From the NCBI RefSeq assembly GCF_004346035.1, contig NZ_SLZN01000002.1:1-64000 (forward strand): a stretch of DNA of 64,000 nucleotides, read 5' to 3'. The translations under genes and the position numbers were made by a program. A model generated the notes under the pieces. The model did not search any database. It was not told the DNA's origin and saw only the letters and a list, made by a program, of their open reading frames with translations. Origin of the DNA: Acidomonas methanolica (GTDB lineage: Bacteria; Pseudomonadota; Alphaproteobacteria; Acetobacterales; Acetobacteraceae). Shown here in pieces: positions 1-9,037 of the stretch (position 1 is its first letter; each line of letters starts with the position of its first letter).

Positions 1-432
1 CGCTCCGCCGTGCCGCACGGCCATTGGAAAACCACGACGTTCATCGCCGGGTTGCGACTGACCGGTATCGTGGCGCCCATGGTGCTGGATGGTCCGATCA
101 ATAGCCGCAGCTTCCAAGCCTATGTCGATCGTATCCTTGTGCCCGACCTGCGACCCGGCGACATTGTCATCATGGACAACCTCGGTTCACACAAAGGGCC
201 CGGCGTCCAGGCCGCGATCGAAGCGGCAGGTGCCACCCTGAGATATCTTCCCCCATATAGTCCGGACTTCAATCCAATCGAGATGGCGTTCTCCAAGCTC
301 AAGGCCCATCTGCGCCACGCAGCCGAACGCACCCGCGACGCCTTGTGGGACAGGATCGGCATCCTGATCGATCAGGTCTCGCCAGCAGAGTGCGTGAATT
401 TCTTCACCGCAGCAGGGTATGAGCCAGATTGA
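1..432 (+). mobile_element. IS630-family transposase, C-terminal part (cut by window edge)
   Basis: The reading frame is open from base 1 and ends at TGA 430-432, so only the C-terminal ~143 residues are visible. The DDE catalytic domain of IS630-type transposases is recognisable: the second acidic residue lies in [12 protein letters not shown] and the third in [18 protein letters not shown]. The first Asp and the N-terminal helix-turn-helix lie outside the window or are missing. Sequence just after the stop (AAAATGCTCTAA, about 437-448) resembles an IS630 terminal repeat next to a TA target, but the other end is not visible. Whether the element is intact cannot be judged. Confidence 0.85.
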
Positions 433-480
433 AAGGAAAATGCTCTAATGCCGGGCGAACGCTTCCCCATATTTTTTGTT

Positions 481-629
481 GCTGAAGCAGTCCCAAGGGG
501 GGCGCGGACAGCGATGGGGGCAGGCCCGGCTCCGCCGAGGCGGTGTTGAGAAGCATTAAAGGACGTAACCGCCCAGGCCGGCGGCAGCCCGGCCGATCCC
601 CGACCGTCGCAACGCGATCCCCCTTCAGC
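481..629. repeat. Diverged copy of an intergenic repeat unit
   Basis: The segment between the IS630 gene and the tpsA terminator begins with GCTGAAG, has a GC-rich palindromic centre (CCCGGCTCCGCCGAGG at 525-540) and ends with CCCCCTTCAGC (619-629). The same parts in the same order occur at 14166-14345 and 23994-24108. The left arm is interrupted in this copy. No ORF in it looks coding. Confidence 0.45.
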
Positions 630-642
630 TTCTCGAAACACG

Positions 643-673
643 AAAGGGACGCCCCGAACCGGAGCGCCCCTTT
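643..673 (-). terminator. Hairpin terminator after tpsA
   Basis: AAAGGGACGCCCC (643-655) and GGAGCGCCCCTTT (661-673) form a 13-bp stem with two mismatches around a 5-base loop. It lies 40 bases after the tpsA stop on the minus strand. The T-run that follows is weak. Confidence 0.55.
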
Positions 674-712
674 CTCATCAGCCGCAATCCTCGAAGCCGC
701 GCCTGCCTTGGA

Positions 713-3700
713 TCACTTCCCCCGCGTCTGGCAGGTCATCTCCGTTTCACCAACAAGGTTCCCGCCCGAACTGCACGACACAGTCGCCTCAGCCGTGACT
801 TTGTCATTCTCCGTCGTGGTCGTGTTAGCCGAAGCTGCCGGCGTAACGGCCGCAACAGCGATAACCCCAGGATTCTGGCTCAGCGGCGTCTGCCCGTAAA
901 CGCTGGTCTGATCGTCGGGCTTCACGACAACCGTCGCCGGCGTCACCACCCACGATCCGTTCTGGTAATTGATCGTGTAGTTCCCCAGGCCCGTTCCGAC
1001 CGCCCCGGAAGCCGTCGTCGCATAAACCCCAACGCCGCTTGCAACGGTATGGCCGACATCGACGCTCACAGATGTCACCCGATCACCATTCACAAGCCCC
1101 TCAGCCGTCCAGCCCGGCAGTTCGGCCTGTTGCCCGTAAACGCTCGTCCCGTTCCCGGCCACAATCGTCAGCACCGCAGGATCAACAGTCAGAGTGCCGC
1201 TCTGGTAAGTGATCGCGTAGTTCCCCAGCCCGCTCCCGCTGGCATTGCTTGCGACGATCCCATACTGACCAACCCCAGACGCGCCCGTCGCCGCCGTTGT
1301 CAGTCGCACACCCGAAATCGTATCGCCATTAACCAGACCATCAGCCGTGAAGGCCGCCGTGCCGAGAGCCGGGTTCTGGCCATAGGTGCTGTTCTGGTTC
1401 AGGGCCGTGACGGTCAGCGCAGCCGGGTCGATGGTCAGCGTGCCGGACTGATACGTGATGTCATAATTGCCCAGACCCGTTCCCGTCGCTCCACCCGCAC
1501 GGATCGCATAATCGCCGATCGAGGAAGCCGCAGTTGCCCCCGTGGTCAGATCAACACCGGAAACCGCGTCTCCGTTGACCAGACCGCTGGCCGTGAATCC
1601 GGCAGTTTTCGGGGTCTGACCATAGACCGACGAAGCATCATTCGCAGCGATCGTCAGCGTCGCGGGCGTGACGTTCCACGACCCGGCTTCATAGTCGATC
1701 ACATAGTTGCCGAGGCCCGTGCCGACAGCGTTCGAAGCCGTCGTCGCATACGACCCGACCCCCGATGCCCCCGTCACCGGCTGATTGACAGAGACCCCGG
1801 AGACGGTATCGCCATTCACCAGCCCGGCGACGCTATACCCAGCAGCAGCCGGCATCGTTCCATAAACGCTCGAACCACTGCCAGCGGTCACCGTCAAAGG
1901 CGCGGGCGTGATCGTCAGCGTTCCCGGCTGATACGCAATCGTGTAATTTCCCAGGCCTGTCCCGACCGCATCGCTGGCATTGAGCGCATACTGCCCGACA
2001 TTCGACTGCGCGGTCGCCGGGGTTGACAACGTGACACTATCGACAGTGTCTCCGTTCGCCAGCCCGGTTGCGGTGAAGCCATATCCGCCCGCCGTCTGAC
2101 CATACTCGACCGAACCGCTATTGGCCTTGACGGTCAGCGTCTGCGGCGTGATTGACCAATCCCCAGCGACATACTGCACATTGTAATTGCCCAGGCCCGT
2201 GCCGGTCGCCCCCGAAGCATTGACAGCATAATCACCGACGGCGGATGTGGAGGAAGCAGTGTTGTCAACGCTCACAGCCGAAACGGTATCGCCGTTGACC
2301 AGGCCGCTGACCTTGTAACCGGGGGTGGACACAGCTTCCCCGTAAACACTGGTTCCGCTTCCGGCGGTCACAGTCAGCGTCGCCGGATCGATGGTCAGCA
2401 TGCCGGGCTGATAGGCGATCGTGTAATTGCCGAGGCCATACCCGACCGCGCCCGAGGCCGTGATCCCATATGTCCCGACCCCGCTCGCGCCGGTTGCTGA
2501 GGTCGAAAGATTGACCCCGGAGATCGTGTCGCCGTTCAGCAGACCATTCGCCGTGAAGCCTGTCGTGCCGAGCGAAGGCGTCTGGCCATAAGTGCCGCTC
2601 TGGTCATTGGCAATAACCGTCAGCGCCGCCGGATCGATCGTCAGCGTGCCCGGATGATACACGACAATATAGTTGCTGATCCCCGTGCCGGTTGCGCCGG
2701 ACGCGGTGATGTCATACGTGCCGACATCGCTGCTCTTCGTCGCAATGGTTGCAAGGTTCACGCCCGAAACGGAATCATTGTTGAGCAGCCCCGAAACCGT
2801 GTATCCGGCCCCCGACACATCCGGCACCTGACCATAAGTTGATTCCGCATTGCCAGCCTTGATCGTCAGCGCCGCATGGTCGATCGAAACATTCGCGCGA
2901 TAAACGACCTGATGCCATGGCGCGGTCACCCCCTCGGCCCATGTCGCATAAGCGTTACCCGCTTTGCTCTGGGTATAGCCGTGCCACGGGCCGATCCCGG
3001 CAAGGGCGGATGCCGTATCGATCCCGTCCGAGGCCGTCGCCGTCACCGTCTTCGGCGCCGTCACGGTTGCGGAGCCATATGTTTCATGGGCATTTCCCGT
3101 GCCCGTCACGACGATGTAAGGCAGGGCCGACAACACCTTATAGGGCGCCCCGGTCACCCATGATCCGGACAGATACGCCTGGCCCTGAGCGAACTGCCCA
3201 GTCGTCAGGCCGTTGATATTGATGACGAACGTGTATTGATCGACCTTTCCGATCGCCGTCTTCGTTCCGGTCGTCACAGTGTCCCAGTAACCGTCAGATG
3301 CGCCGGGATTCCCCACACGCACCCCGGCAAACCCGCCGATCTGGCTGGTCTGGCCCGTGACAAGGCCGGTAGAATAAGCGTCAGAAACTGTGCCAGCACC
3401 CCACTTCCCGATCAGCCCGCCGGTGTAAGCGTTGACAAGCCCCGTCGCAGAACCTGTTGAGTATGCCTGCGAGATCGCCGCCTCGTTGTCGCCCACAAGC
3501 CCGCCGGCATACCCGAGGGAACCAGCAGAACCAGATGCCGTGGCATTGCCCGTCGCATAGGAAACGCTGATGCCGCCCGAGTTCTGCCCGACCAGGCCGC
3601 CGGCCGAGCCGCCGACACCTGTGGTCGCGTCCCCGATCGCGATTGCTTGCGTGACCTTGCCATAATTGCGCCCGGCCAGTCCGCCGACCATCGCGCCGTC

Positions 3701-5956
3701 ACCGCCGGTCACATTGCCTGACGCGCGGACACTCGAAAGCGCACCGGATGCCTGACCGACCAGTCCACCAGCAACCCCGCTCGCGCCGGCCGTCACCGTG
3801 CCCGTTGCGATCGACGTGGAAATTCCCCCAGTCGTGAAGCCCACCAGGCCACCGGCTTTGACGCCACTCCCCGAGGCGGTGACGTTGCCGGACGAGGATG
3901 ACCCGGAGACATCGCCCGTCATATAGCCGACCAGCCCGCCGACCCAGGAGCCGGCAACGGCGGAGATCACGTCGCCCGAAGCTGAGGAATCAATGATGGA
4001 AGACGCAGTCCCTGCCAGCCCGCCGGCATAGGGTGATCCGTCGAGAGCATAGACATTGCCCGACGCGGTCGAACGCTCGATCGTCGCCGTTCCCGTCGCC
4101 GACCCGCCGCTCAGGCCGCCGACATAATAGCCATAGACGGTCGCGGACGAATGGGAATCGCGCACCAAGCCGTTATTCTGGCCGACGATGCCACCAACAT
4201 AAGACGATGTCGGCCCGCCGCGCCCGTCGATGATACCGGACACGGTGACGTTCGCAATCGTCCCTGACGAAATGCCGAACAGACCGCTGGCGGCATGGGT
4301 GGGATCATTGACGTTCAGATTGCTCACGGAATGGCCCAGACCGTCGAAAATCCCGGCAAATCGGCCGGTATGCGCGATCGGGGTAAACGCCGCGCCCCCG
4401 TTGTCAACATCTCCAGCAAGGGCATAATTGCTCGTGATGTAACCATCGCCGATGCTGTTCAGCCCACTGAGACCCCAAAGCAGGGTATAGGCCGCGCCGT
4501 TGATCGACAGAGAACCAGCGTTCTGGGTGGAATAGGTCAGCGAACCGCCGGTATTGAAAATGTCATCCCCGCCGGTCTTGATCACGACCGACCCGGCATC
4601 ATTCACGGTGATCGGAGCGTTCACATTCAGATTGCGATACGCATCAAGCGTGAGCGTCGCATTGCCGCTCCAGGCGATGCCGGAATTGACGTTGATGTCT
4701 CCATTGCCTGCGGTAACAGTCCCGGCCCCCGACGTTCCGGTTGCTGTCGTCTGTTCCGTGACATTCGTGCCGGCGTTCAGCGATGCCTGGATCGTGCCGG
4801 CCGCATCGGAATCAATCGTCAGATCATCAGGGTCAGTCAGCCAGGTTCCGCCCTGGCCCGCATCGATCGTCAACTTGCCGGTCGTGACGTGGTGACCTGA
4901 TGTCTCGATCTGGCCCGCGCCCTTGCCCCCTGCCGTCAGCCTCGCACCGCTTGCCAGTTTAACGGTCTGAGCCAGATCGCGGCCGTTCCCCGACGTGCCG
5001 ATCAGGATGGTGCCACCATTGCGGCCCGAAGCGGTCGAACCCGCGTCCATGACAGCATCCGCCATGACCGCGACATCATGACCGTTTGCGACGATCGTCC
5101 CACCAGAGCCGTCAGCGTTATGAGCCGACGCCTGGCCGCCAACATCGACCGTGCCATCAGCGGCGGTCAAGAAAACCTCGCCGTTGACCTCTTTCGTGCC
5201 TGTCGACTGGATCGCGCCGGTATGATTTCCGCCCAGCGCATAGACGTTACCATGCGCCGATGCCAGTTCAACCGCCGCCGCCTGGATACGGCCCGCGTTC
5301 GTGACATCGCCCTTGCCGGTCGAACCTGCGGCGACATAGATACCGGACGGCCCGCCGCCTTCGCTCAGGACAACGGAATCGGCAGCGATCATAGCCGCTG
5401 TCCGATGGCCGGTTACGATAACGCCGTCATTCTCGACGCTCCGCCCGATGAGAACGACATTCCCGTCCTTCGACTGGATCGTGCCTTTGTTGACGACAGC
5501 GCCGGATGACCGACCCGAAGCCGTCATCGACCCGCCGCGCATAAACTGAGCGTTGTCGATGTCGCGGGTCGATGCAACGAAAGACCCGTTCGTGACAACC
5601 TGGCCGCCCGGCCCGACGACGATACCGTTGGGATTGATCAGGAAAACGGAACCGGTTGCCCCGAGACGCCCGTCGATCTGCGACATCTGACCGCCGGTGA
5701 CCCGGTTCATGGTTGCCCCGGAGCCGTTGTTAAACTGCACCGAGTTACCTGAGCCGATCGAGAATCCGCGCCAGTCGATGACCCCACGGGCCGAGGACTG
5801 GTTGATGGTCATCGATCCCCCATGGGCGGTGATCTGGCCCTGGCCGGCAACGAAGGCGCCATCCGTCGGCAAGGTGGCGGCGAGTGACGCGCGGACTGAG
5901 CAAAGCGCGGTCGAGAAGAGGAACGCAGCAAAAATGCGATTGCGTGAGCGTGACAT
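713..5956 (-). CDS. TpsA-type filamentous haemagglutinin exoprotein with GLUG and MBG repeats
   Basis: A 1747-residue secreted exoprotein, the cargo of a two-partner (type Vb) secretion system; the likely role is adhesion or biofilm. It has a signal peptide (residues 1-27, ending SLA-A) and a TPS/haemagglutinin N-terminal domain (about 30-150) with the family NPNG motif near residue 108. About 11 GLUG-type motifs (GGLVGQxSG...SYATG, about 560-870) follow, then eight full ~80-residue MBG-type repeats and a partial ninth (about 1025-1690). The tail has two cysteines, C1728 and C1742. The ATG at 5956 follows AAGG at 9-base spacing. It is the last gene of a tight minus-strand run (6424, 6164, 5956 starts). 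The matching TpsB transporter is at 14462-16216, with the transfer genes between them. Adhesin function is inferred from the family; the target is unknown. Confidence 0.93.
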   Translation of the reverse strand: MSRSRNRIFAAFLFSTALCSVRASLAATLPTDGAFVAGQGQITAHGGSMTINQSSARGVIDWRGFSIGSGNSVQFNNGSGATMNRVTGGQMSQIDGRLGATGSVFLINPNGIVVGPGGQVVTNGSFVASTRDIDNAQFMRGGSMTASGRSSGAVVNKGTIQSKDGNVVLIGRSVENDGVIVTGHRTAAMIAADSVVLSEGGGPSGIYVAAGSTGKGDVTNAGRIQAAAVELASAHGNVYALGGNHTGAIQSTGTKEVNGEVFLTAADGTVDVGGQASAHNADGSGGTIVANGHDVAVMADAVMDAGSTASGRNGGTILIGTSGNGRDLAQTVKLASGARLTAGGKGAGQIETSGHHVTTGKLTIDAGQGGTWLTDPDDLTIDSDAAGTIQASLNAGTNVTEQTTATGTSGAGTVTAGNGDINVNSGIAWSGNATLTLDAYRNLNVNAPITVNDAGSVVIKTGGDDIFNTGGSLTYSTQNAGSLSINGAAYTLLWGLSGLNSIGDGYITSNYALAGDVDNGGAAFTPIAHTGRFAGIFDGLGHSVSNLNVNDPTHAASGLFGISSGTIANVTVSGIIDGRGGPTSSYVGGIVGQNNGLVRDSHSSATVYGYYVGGLSGGSATGTATIERSTASGNVYALDGSPYAGGLAGTASSIIDSSASGDVISAVAGSWVGGLVGYMTGDVSGSSSSGNVTASGSGVKAGGLVGFTTGGISTSIATGTVTAGASGVAGGLVGQASGALSSVRASGNVTGGDGAMVGGLAGRNYGKVTQAIAIGDATTGVGGSAGGLVGQNSGGISVSYATGNATASGSAGSLGYAGGLVGDNEAAISQAYSTGSATGLVNAYTGGLIGKWGAGTVSDAYSTGLVTGQTSQIGGFAGVRVGNPGASDGYWDTVTTGTKTAIGKVDQYTFVININGLTTGQFAQGQAYLSGSWVTGAPYKVLSALPYIVVTGTGNAHETYGSATVTAPKTVTATASDGIDTASALAGIGPWHGYTQSKAGNAYATWAEGVTAPWHQVVYRANVSIDHAALTIKAGNAESTYGQVPDVSGAGYTVSGLLNNDSVSGVNLATIATKSSDVGTYDITASGATGTGISNYIVVYHPGTLTIDPAALTVIANDQSGTYGQTPSLGTTGFTANGLLNGDTISGVNLSTSATGASGVGTYGITASGAVGYGLGNYTIAYQPGMLTIDPATLTVTAGSGTSVYGEAVSTPGYKVSGLVNGDTVSAVSVDNTASSTSAVGDYAVNASGATGTGLGNYNVQYVAGDWSITPQTLTVKANSGSVEYGQTAGGYGFTATGLANGDTVDSVTLSTPATAQSNVGQYALNASDAVGTGLGNYTIAYQPGTLTITPAPLTVTAGSGSSVYGTMPAAAGYSVAGLVNGDTVSGVSVNQPVTGASGVGSYATTASNAVGTGLGNYVIDYEAGSWNVTPATLTIAANDASSVYGQTPKTAGFTASGLVNGDAVSGVDLTTGATAASSIGDYAIRAGGATGTGLGNYDITYQSGTLTIDPAALTVTALNQNSTYGQNPALGTAAFTADGLVNGDTISGVRLTTAATGASGVGQYGIVASNASGSGLGNYAITYQSGTLTVDPAVLTIVAGNGTSVYGQQAELPGWTAEGLVNGDRVTSVSVDVGHTVASGVGVYATTASGAVGTGLGNYTINYQNGSWVVTPATVVVKPDDQTSVYGQTPLSQNPGVIAVAAVTPAASANTTTTENDKVTAEATVSCSSGGNLVGETEMTCQTRGK
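890..2880 (-). repeat. Tandem array of MBG-repeat coding units
   Basis: Eight units of about 240-246 bp plus a partial ninth inside tpsA. Each encodes LT(V/I)xA...YGQ...GLxNGDT(V/I)SxV...GTGLGNY. The YG codons recur near 900, 1138, 1382, 1623, 1862, 2103, 2343, 2588 and 2834. Two closing types occur, GTLTIDPA and GSWxVTPA, in the order L, L, W, L, W, L, L, W. The array could expand or contract by recombination. Confidence 0.9.
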
Positions 5957-5960
5957 GTCA

Positions 5961-6164
5961 TCAGACCTTCTTTGAGATATTGTTGTCAGAGGCGGCTTGT
6001 TTTGCCCGCCAGATCATGATCGCTCGCTTGATCGTCCTGTTGATCTGCGGACGGATGGCGAGAGGCACGAAACAACTGAAATCGACCCATCCCTGAGCCT
6101 TTTTCTTCGCCCGGTGCCGTGCCGACGCGATGCTCGATGCGGTCTGTTTCCCGCGCCGGCTCAC
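5961..6164 (-). CDS. Small basic hypothetical protein, 67 aa
   Basis: It starts with GTG at 6164, sharing GTGA with the stop of the upstream 87-codon gene, and stops 4 bases before the tpsA start. This points to translational coupling within one operon. The product is rich in Lys and Arg (ARHRAKKKAQ near the N-terminus) with no clear membrane segment or known motif. An accessory role in TpsA production is possible from position only. The small size and non-ATG start leave some doubt that it is translated. Confidence 0.5.
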   Translation of the reverse strand: MSRRGKQTASSIASARHRAKKKAQGWVDFSCFVPLAIRPQINRTIKRAIMIWRAKQAASDNNISKKV

Positions 6165-6424
6165 TGCGAGAACTCCAGACGGCCCGGCGCTTCGAGGTTC
6201 GGCCCGATTGCCATCCCCGCCGGCGCGGTCGGGAATCCGGACGCGGAGATCGCACTCTCAGCAAATTGACGGATCGTGTCGCCGACCTCACCGATCGTCC
6301 GGACTGACGACGGAACCGCGCCGCCCATGCCCATCTGGTTCATGACGTTGACCGCCGGGTTGACCGCTGACAGGAACAGTGTTCCGGCCGCGATGTTCAG
6401 TCCGGCCTTGATGATCTTGACCAT
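6161..6424 (-). CDS. Small hypothetical membrane or exported protein, 87 aa
   Basis: The protein has one hydrophobic N-terminal stretch (about residues 5-30, GLNIAAGTLFLSAVNPAV) that could be a membrane anchor or uncleaved signal. The rest is polar with Gly, Ala and Pro. AAGGAGAGTCATC precedes the ATG, a strong ribosome binding site. It lies 15 bases after the 207-aa gene and overlaps the next gene by 4 bases, in the same minus-strand run as the ParA-like gene and tpsA. I do not recognise a family. Confidence 0.65.
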   Translation of the reverse strand: MVKIIKAGLNIAAGTLFLSAVNPAVNVMNQMGMGGAVPSSVRTIGEVGDTIRQFAESAISASGFPTAPAGMAIGPNLEAPGRLEFSQ

Positions 6425-6439
6425 GATGACTCTCCTTCC

Positions 6440-7063
6440 TTAGTAGTCGCGCCGGCTTACCCAGCGGCGGGTCACGTCGCGAGGCGGCAGGGCGAGAATG
6501 AAGCGGATCAGGGGGCTTACGGCGACCCAGGCGACAACGAGCCGGACAGCGAGAAAACCAACAGTCCCGGCGAAGAGCAGGAACCAGGGCGCCTGGGCCT
6601 GAAGCCACCTGTCGAGTTGATCGTCGGGCACGGTGACGTAATCCATACTCATCGTCCCGACATACAGACCGACCGCGAACAGGATTGCCCCACAGGCCCA
6701 TTGCGTGGTCGTCGCAATATCCAGTTTCGCCTCGGCCCGCTTATCCAGCGTCTGCTCGATCGCCGTTGCCAGCCGATCCGACACCGTCTGCGCCAGTTCC
6801 GTCGTGCGGGTCTCAAGCCGTGCCTGAGCCGCCGCTTCACCGTGCGCGGCAGCGTCGCCAAATTCCCGAATGGCCTTGCTCGCGGCGCTTTCCAGGTCGC
6901 CGGTCAGCGATGTCAGGGTCGCGCGGATATGTTCATTGATCAGCAGCCGCACCACCTCCGGATCGTCCGGACTGATCCCGGCGGCGCCGACGGCAGACCA
7001 TGCGCGGTCACGGGTATCCTGAGAGACGCCCAGCGCAACGGCCGTATCGTTGAAGATCGTCAT
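6440..7063 (-). CDS. Hypothetical coiled-coil membrane protein, 207 aa
   Basis: The N-terminal half (about residues 40-105) is an Ala/Glu/Arg-rich helical segment likely to form a coiled coil. Two hydrophobic segments follow (about 118-137, ACGAILFAVGLYVGTMS; and 158-182, WFLLFAGTVGFLAVRLVVAWVAV). A short basic tail ends RRWVSRRDY. This is the layout of a membrane-tethered coiled-coil protein, as often found in conjugative elements, but no named family is recognised. It follows the ParA-like gene by 14 bases, so the two are probably co-transcribed. Confidence 0.7.
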   Translation of the reverse strand: MTIFNDTAVALGVSQDTRDRAWSAVGAAGISPDDPEVVRLLINEHIRATLTSLTGDLESAASKAIREFGDAAAHGEAAAQARLETRTTELAQTVSDRLATAIEQTLDKRAEAKLDIATTTQWACGAILFAVGLYVGTMSMDYVTVPDDQLDRWLQAQAPWFLLFAGTVGFLAVRLVVAWVAVSPLIRFILALPPRDVTRRWVSRRDY

Positions 7064-7077
7064 GGCACGTTCTCCCG

Positions 7078-7842
7078 TTACAGGCCGAGGAAGCCGGCGG
7101 CCGGTTCGATGGCCTTGCGGAACTCACGCAGAAACCGGTTCGCGCTGGAACGCTCTGTCACGGTCAGATCGGGATGCCGGGCGCAGTCCGAGAACCGCAG
7201 ATTGAGCGCGTTGATCTTCGCCCTCACGCCGACCTGCATACCCGGCATTGCAACCTCAATCCCGCCGGCCGCAAGCAGACGGTCGCGTCCTTTGCCGAAG
7301 CGCCGCTCACCGTTCACGATGAAGCCGAACCAATAAGGGAAGTCCGTCTTCAGATCGCGGCTCTCACGCATGTTCAGAACGGCCACATGATCGACCCCGT
7401 CCGTTCCGAAGGCATTGAGATACTGGCCGACCGACTGGGCGCTTTCGATCTCGTTATCGATGACGTGGCAGAGGGTCAGGCGGACACCGTTGTCGCGCAG
7501 GGCTTCGAGGAATCCCTCCACCTGTTCCCCGTCGCCGCCATCGAGAATCTTGCTGATCTCGAAGCGCGAACCACCAGGGAGATCGTGGAGGATCACATCC
7601 GCGTCCTCGGCAGTTGAATCGAGAAGCGTGTGACGATCAGTGTCTGTCCGAAGATCATAGAACTTCACGCCCGCATCGCTATAGACGCGCACCAGTCCGC
7701 CGATCTGGCCGTCCGCATCGAAGATCGCCGCCTTCGTGCCGCGCTCACGATACACATCAGTCATCAGGCGACTGAACGTTGTTTTACCGACACCGCCTTT
7801 GCCCGAGACGGCGAGCACAAGGCGTTTCGTTTTTTCTCCCAT
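7078..7842 (-). CDS. ParA/MinD-type P-loop ATPase (StbB/TraL-like)
   Basis: A 254-residue ATPase of the ParA superfamily. It has a deviant Walker A, SGKGGVGKTTFSR (about residues 13-25, with signature Lys15), FDADGQIGG as the switch region and VILHDLPGG as Walker B. The ATG at 7842 is preferred over the upstream GTG at 7851 because AGGAACAGGAG lies 8 bases before it. Such ATPases next to relaxase genes (StbB of R388, TraL-type proteins) act in plasmid positioning or transfer. Here the gene lies on the far side of an oriT-like gap from the relaxase and is transcribed away from it. No ParB is seen; the small protein upstream may be the DNA-binding partner. A TATACT box on the minus strand (7895-7890) could be its promoter. 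Confidence 0.85.
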   Translation of the reverse strand: MGEKTKRLVLAVSGKGGVGKTTFSRLMTDVYRERGTKAAIFDADGQIGGLVRVYSDAGVKFYDLRTDTDRHTLLDSTAEDADVILHDLPGGSRFEISKILDGGDGEQVEGFLEALRDNGVRLTLCHVIDNEIESAQSVGQYLNAFGTDGVDHVAVLNMRESRDLKTDFPYWFGFIVNGERRFGKGRDRLLAAGGIEVAMPGMQVGVRAKINALNLRFSDCARHPDLTVTERSSANRFLREFRKAIEPAAGFLGL

Positions 7843-7957
7843 TTGAAGCACTCCTGTTCCTTGGAACGCGATCTGCGTTTCCTAAGATCAGTATAGTGTG
7901 CTTCGGCGAAACCTCCGGATCGCTGCGCGACGTAACGCGGTCAGGCAGGCATGAAAA

Positions 7958-7987
7958 AGGCGGAACTAGGTTGCCCCAGTTCCGCCT
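7958..7987 (-). terminator. Rho-independent terminator after the small DNA-binding gene
   Basis: AGGCGGAACT and AGTTCCGCCT form a perfect 10-bp stem with a 10-base loop, followed on the minus strand by TTTTC. It separates the gene ending at 8021 from the ParA-like gene. Confidence 0.85.
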
Positions 7988-8020
7988 CTGTCGGAATCAA
8001 GTCGCCGCTGTCGGCTGCTA

Positions 8021-8530
8021 TTATGCGTCGAAAGCAGGCGGCGGCCTTGACGAAAAGCCATCCATCGAAGGTGACGCTGCTTTTGCCGGCGCGGAATCGG
8101 ATGTCGGACGCGCAGACTTTGAAGCGCGGGAATCATCACCGGAATCAGACGAGGGCTTGGGCCGGACGCGGGAATCATTTGGGTTGCCAGCCATGTCGGA
8201 ATTGCTCGCCGCAATAGCATCCGGCTTCGGTTTCCGTGCCTGGCGTGGACGACTGCTGCCGCGCGTTTCCTTGGCAATGCGCTTCATATATGTCGCAAAC
8301 GTGCCGGCGCTGATGTCAATGCCCCGTTTCGTCAGCATGTCGCAGATTTCCGAATCAGTCCGGCCGTCCTGTTTCATCTTCAGGAGAGGTTCGTAAATCT
8401 GTTTGACCAGATCGTAAACCGTCTGCGGTTTACGAGACAGCCATTCCTCATGCTCCTGCGCCAGTTCCGCCGTCAGTTCCTCGACAGTCATCGTCAGATT
8501 GACAGCCGAACGCTTCGTTGTCCTTGCCAT
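8021..8530 (-). CDS. Small helix-turn-helix-like accessory protein next to the oriT-like region (StbA-like by position)
   Basis: A 169-residue protein with two parts. The N-terminal ~100 residues hold a likely helix-turn-helix (LLKMKQDGRTDSEICDMLTK through ISAGTFATYMKRIAKE). The tail, from about 105, is low-complexity and rich in Ser, Asp, Pro and Ala. The ATG at 8530 follows GGGAGAATACGAC; the longer frame to 8587 lacks such a site. In R388 the first gene on the stb side of oriT encodes StbA, which binds repeats near its own promoter; this gene has the same position and a compatible fold, but homology is not shown. The tail-coding DNA contains five GGAATC motifs (7993-8176) and one copy of a 15-bp palindrome (8201-8215). 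Confidence 0.65.
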   Translation of the reverse strand: MARTTKRSAVNLTMTVEELTAELAQEHEEWLSRKPQTVYDLVKQIYEPLLKMKQDGRTDSEICDMLTKRGIDISAGTFATYMKRIAKETRGSSRPRQARKPKPDAIAASNSDMAGNPNDSRVRPKPSSDSGDDSRASKSARPTSDSAPAKAASPSMDGFSSRPPPAFDA

Positions 8531-8740
8531 GTCGTATTCTCCCTTTCGATCTAACAGGCACATGCCTTGACGTAGAGTATAACCCAATCACGCATCTCAG
8601 CAGACCATGACGTATCACGCCCTCGCTTTGCTCACCTCATATACGCCCTGTCTCGCTTACCATGCTATCCGTTCAGACAGACAACATCCCATACGCAGAA
8701 TCGATATAGCATCTCCATTCCGCCCATAACCTCACGATAC

Positions 8741-8870
8741 CAACCCATATAATTTCCCTTACGCAATTCCCATCCTCATTCCACCATTTCATTCCTCTTA
8801 TTCCCCATTCATATCCCTATCCCTCACATCATCATTTAATCCTCAATTTCATTCTCCAATTCCCTAAAAT
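8741..8870 (+). other. G-depleted tract
   Basis: In 130 bases the plus strand has a single G, at 8763, and is made of short C, T and A runs such as CCATTTCATTCC. ATTCC recurs at 8766, 8778, 8791, 8800 and 8859. A strand with almost no G cannot fold into GC stems, so it would stay open when single-stranded. Confidence 0.8.
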
Positions 8871-8973
8871 AGATATGAATCCGTAAATTCAGCTACGAAA
8901 CCGAAACACCCAAATCTACTAGATTATATTTTTCAACACACCACGCATCTCTGACGCCCGTAAGCACTCGAAC

Positions 8974-8989
8974 TGGCTGTAAACAGCCA
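8974..8989. promoter_or_regulatory. Palindrome, candidate oriT or operator element
   Basis: TGGCTGT-AA-ACAGCCA is a perfect 7-bp inverted repeat with a 2-base centre. It lies in the relaxase upstream region. Confidence 0.5.
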
Positions 8990-9037
8990 TTTCTTCGTTA
9001 AAAGCGTCGGGAACAATCGTGCCGATCACCCGACTGA

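Noticed and set aside
890-2880. Possible CRISPR or satellite array
   Set aside because: The ~240-bp units are in frame and encode a known repeat domain; there are no short repeats with unique spacers.
8650-8690. TGTCT-type sequences as the nic site
   Set aside because: The flanks do not match the R388 or F nic consensus, and no hairpin is placed correctly beside them; too weak to annotate.
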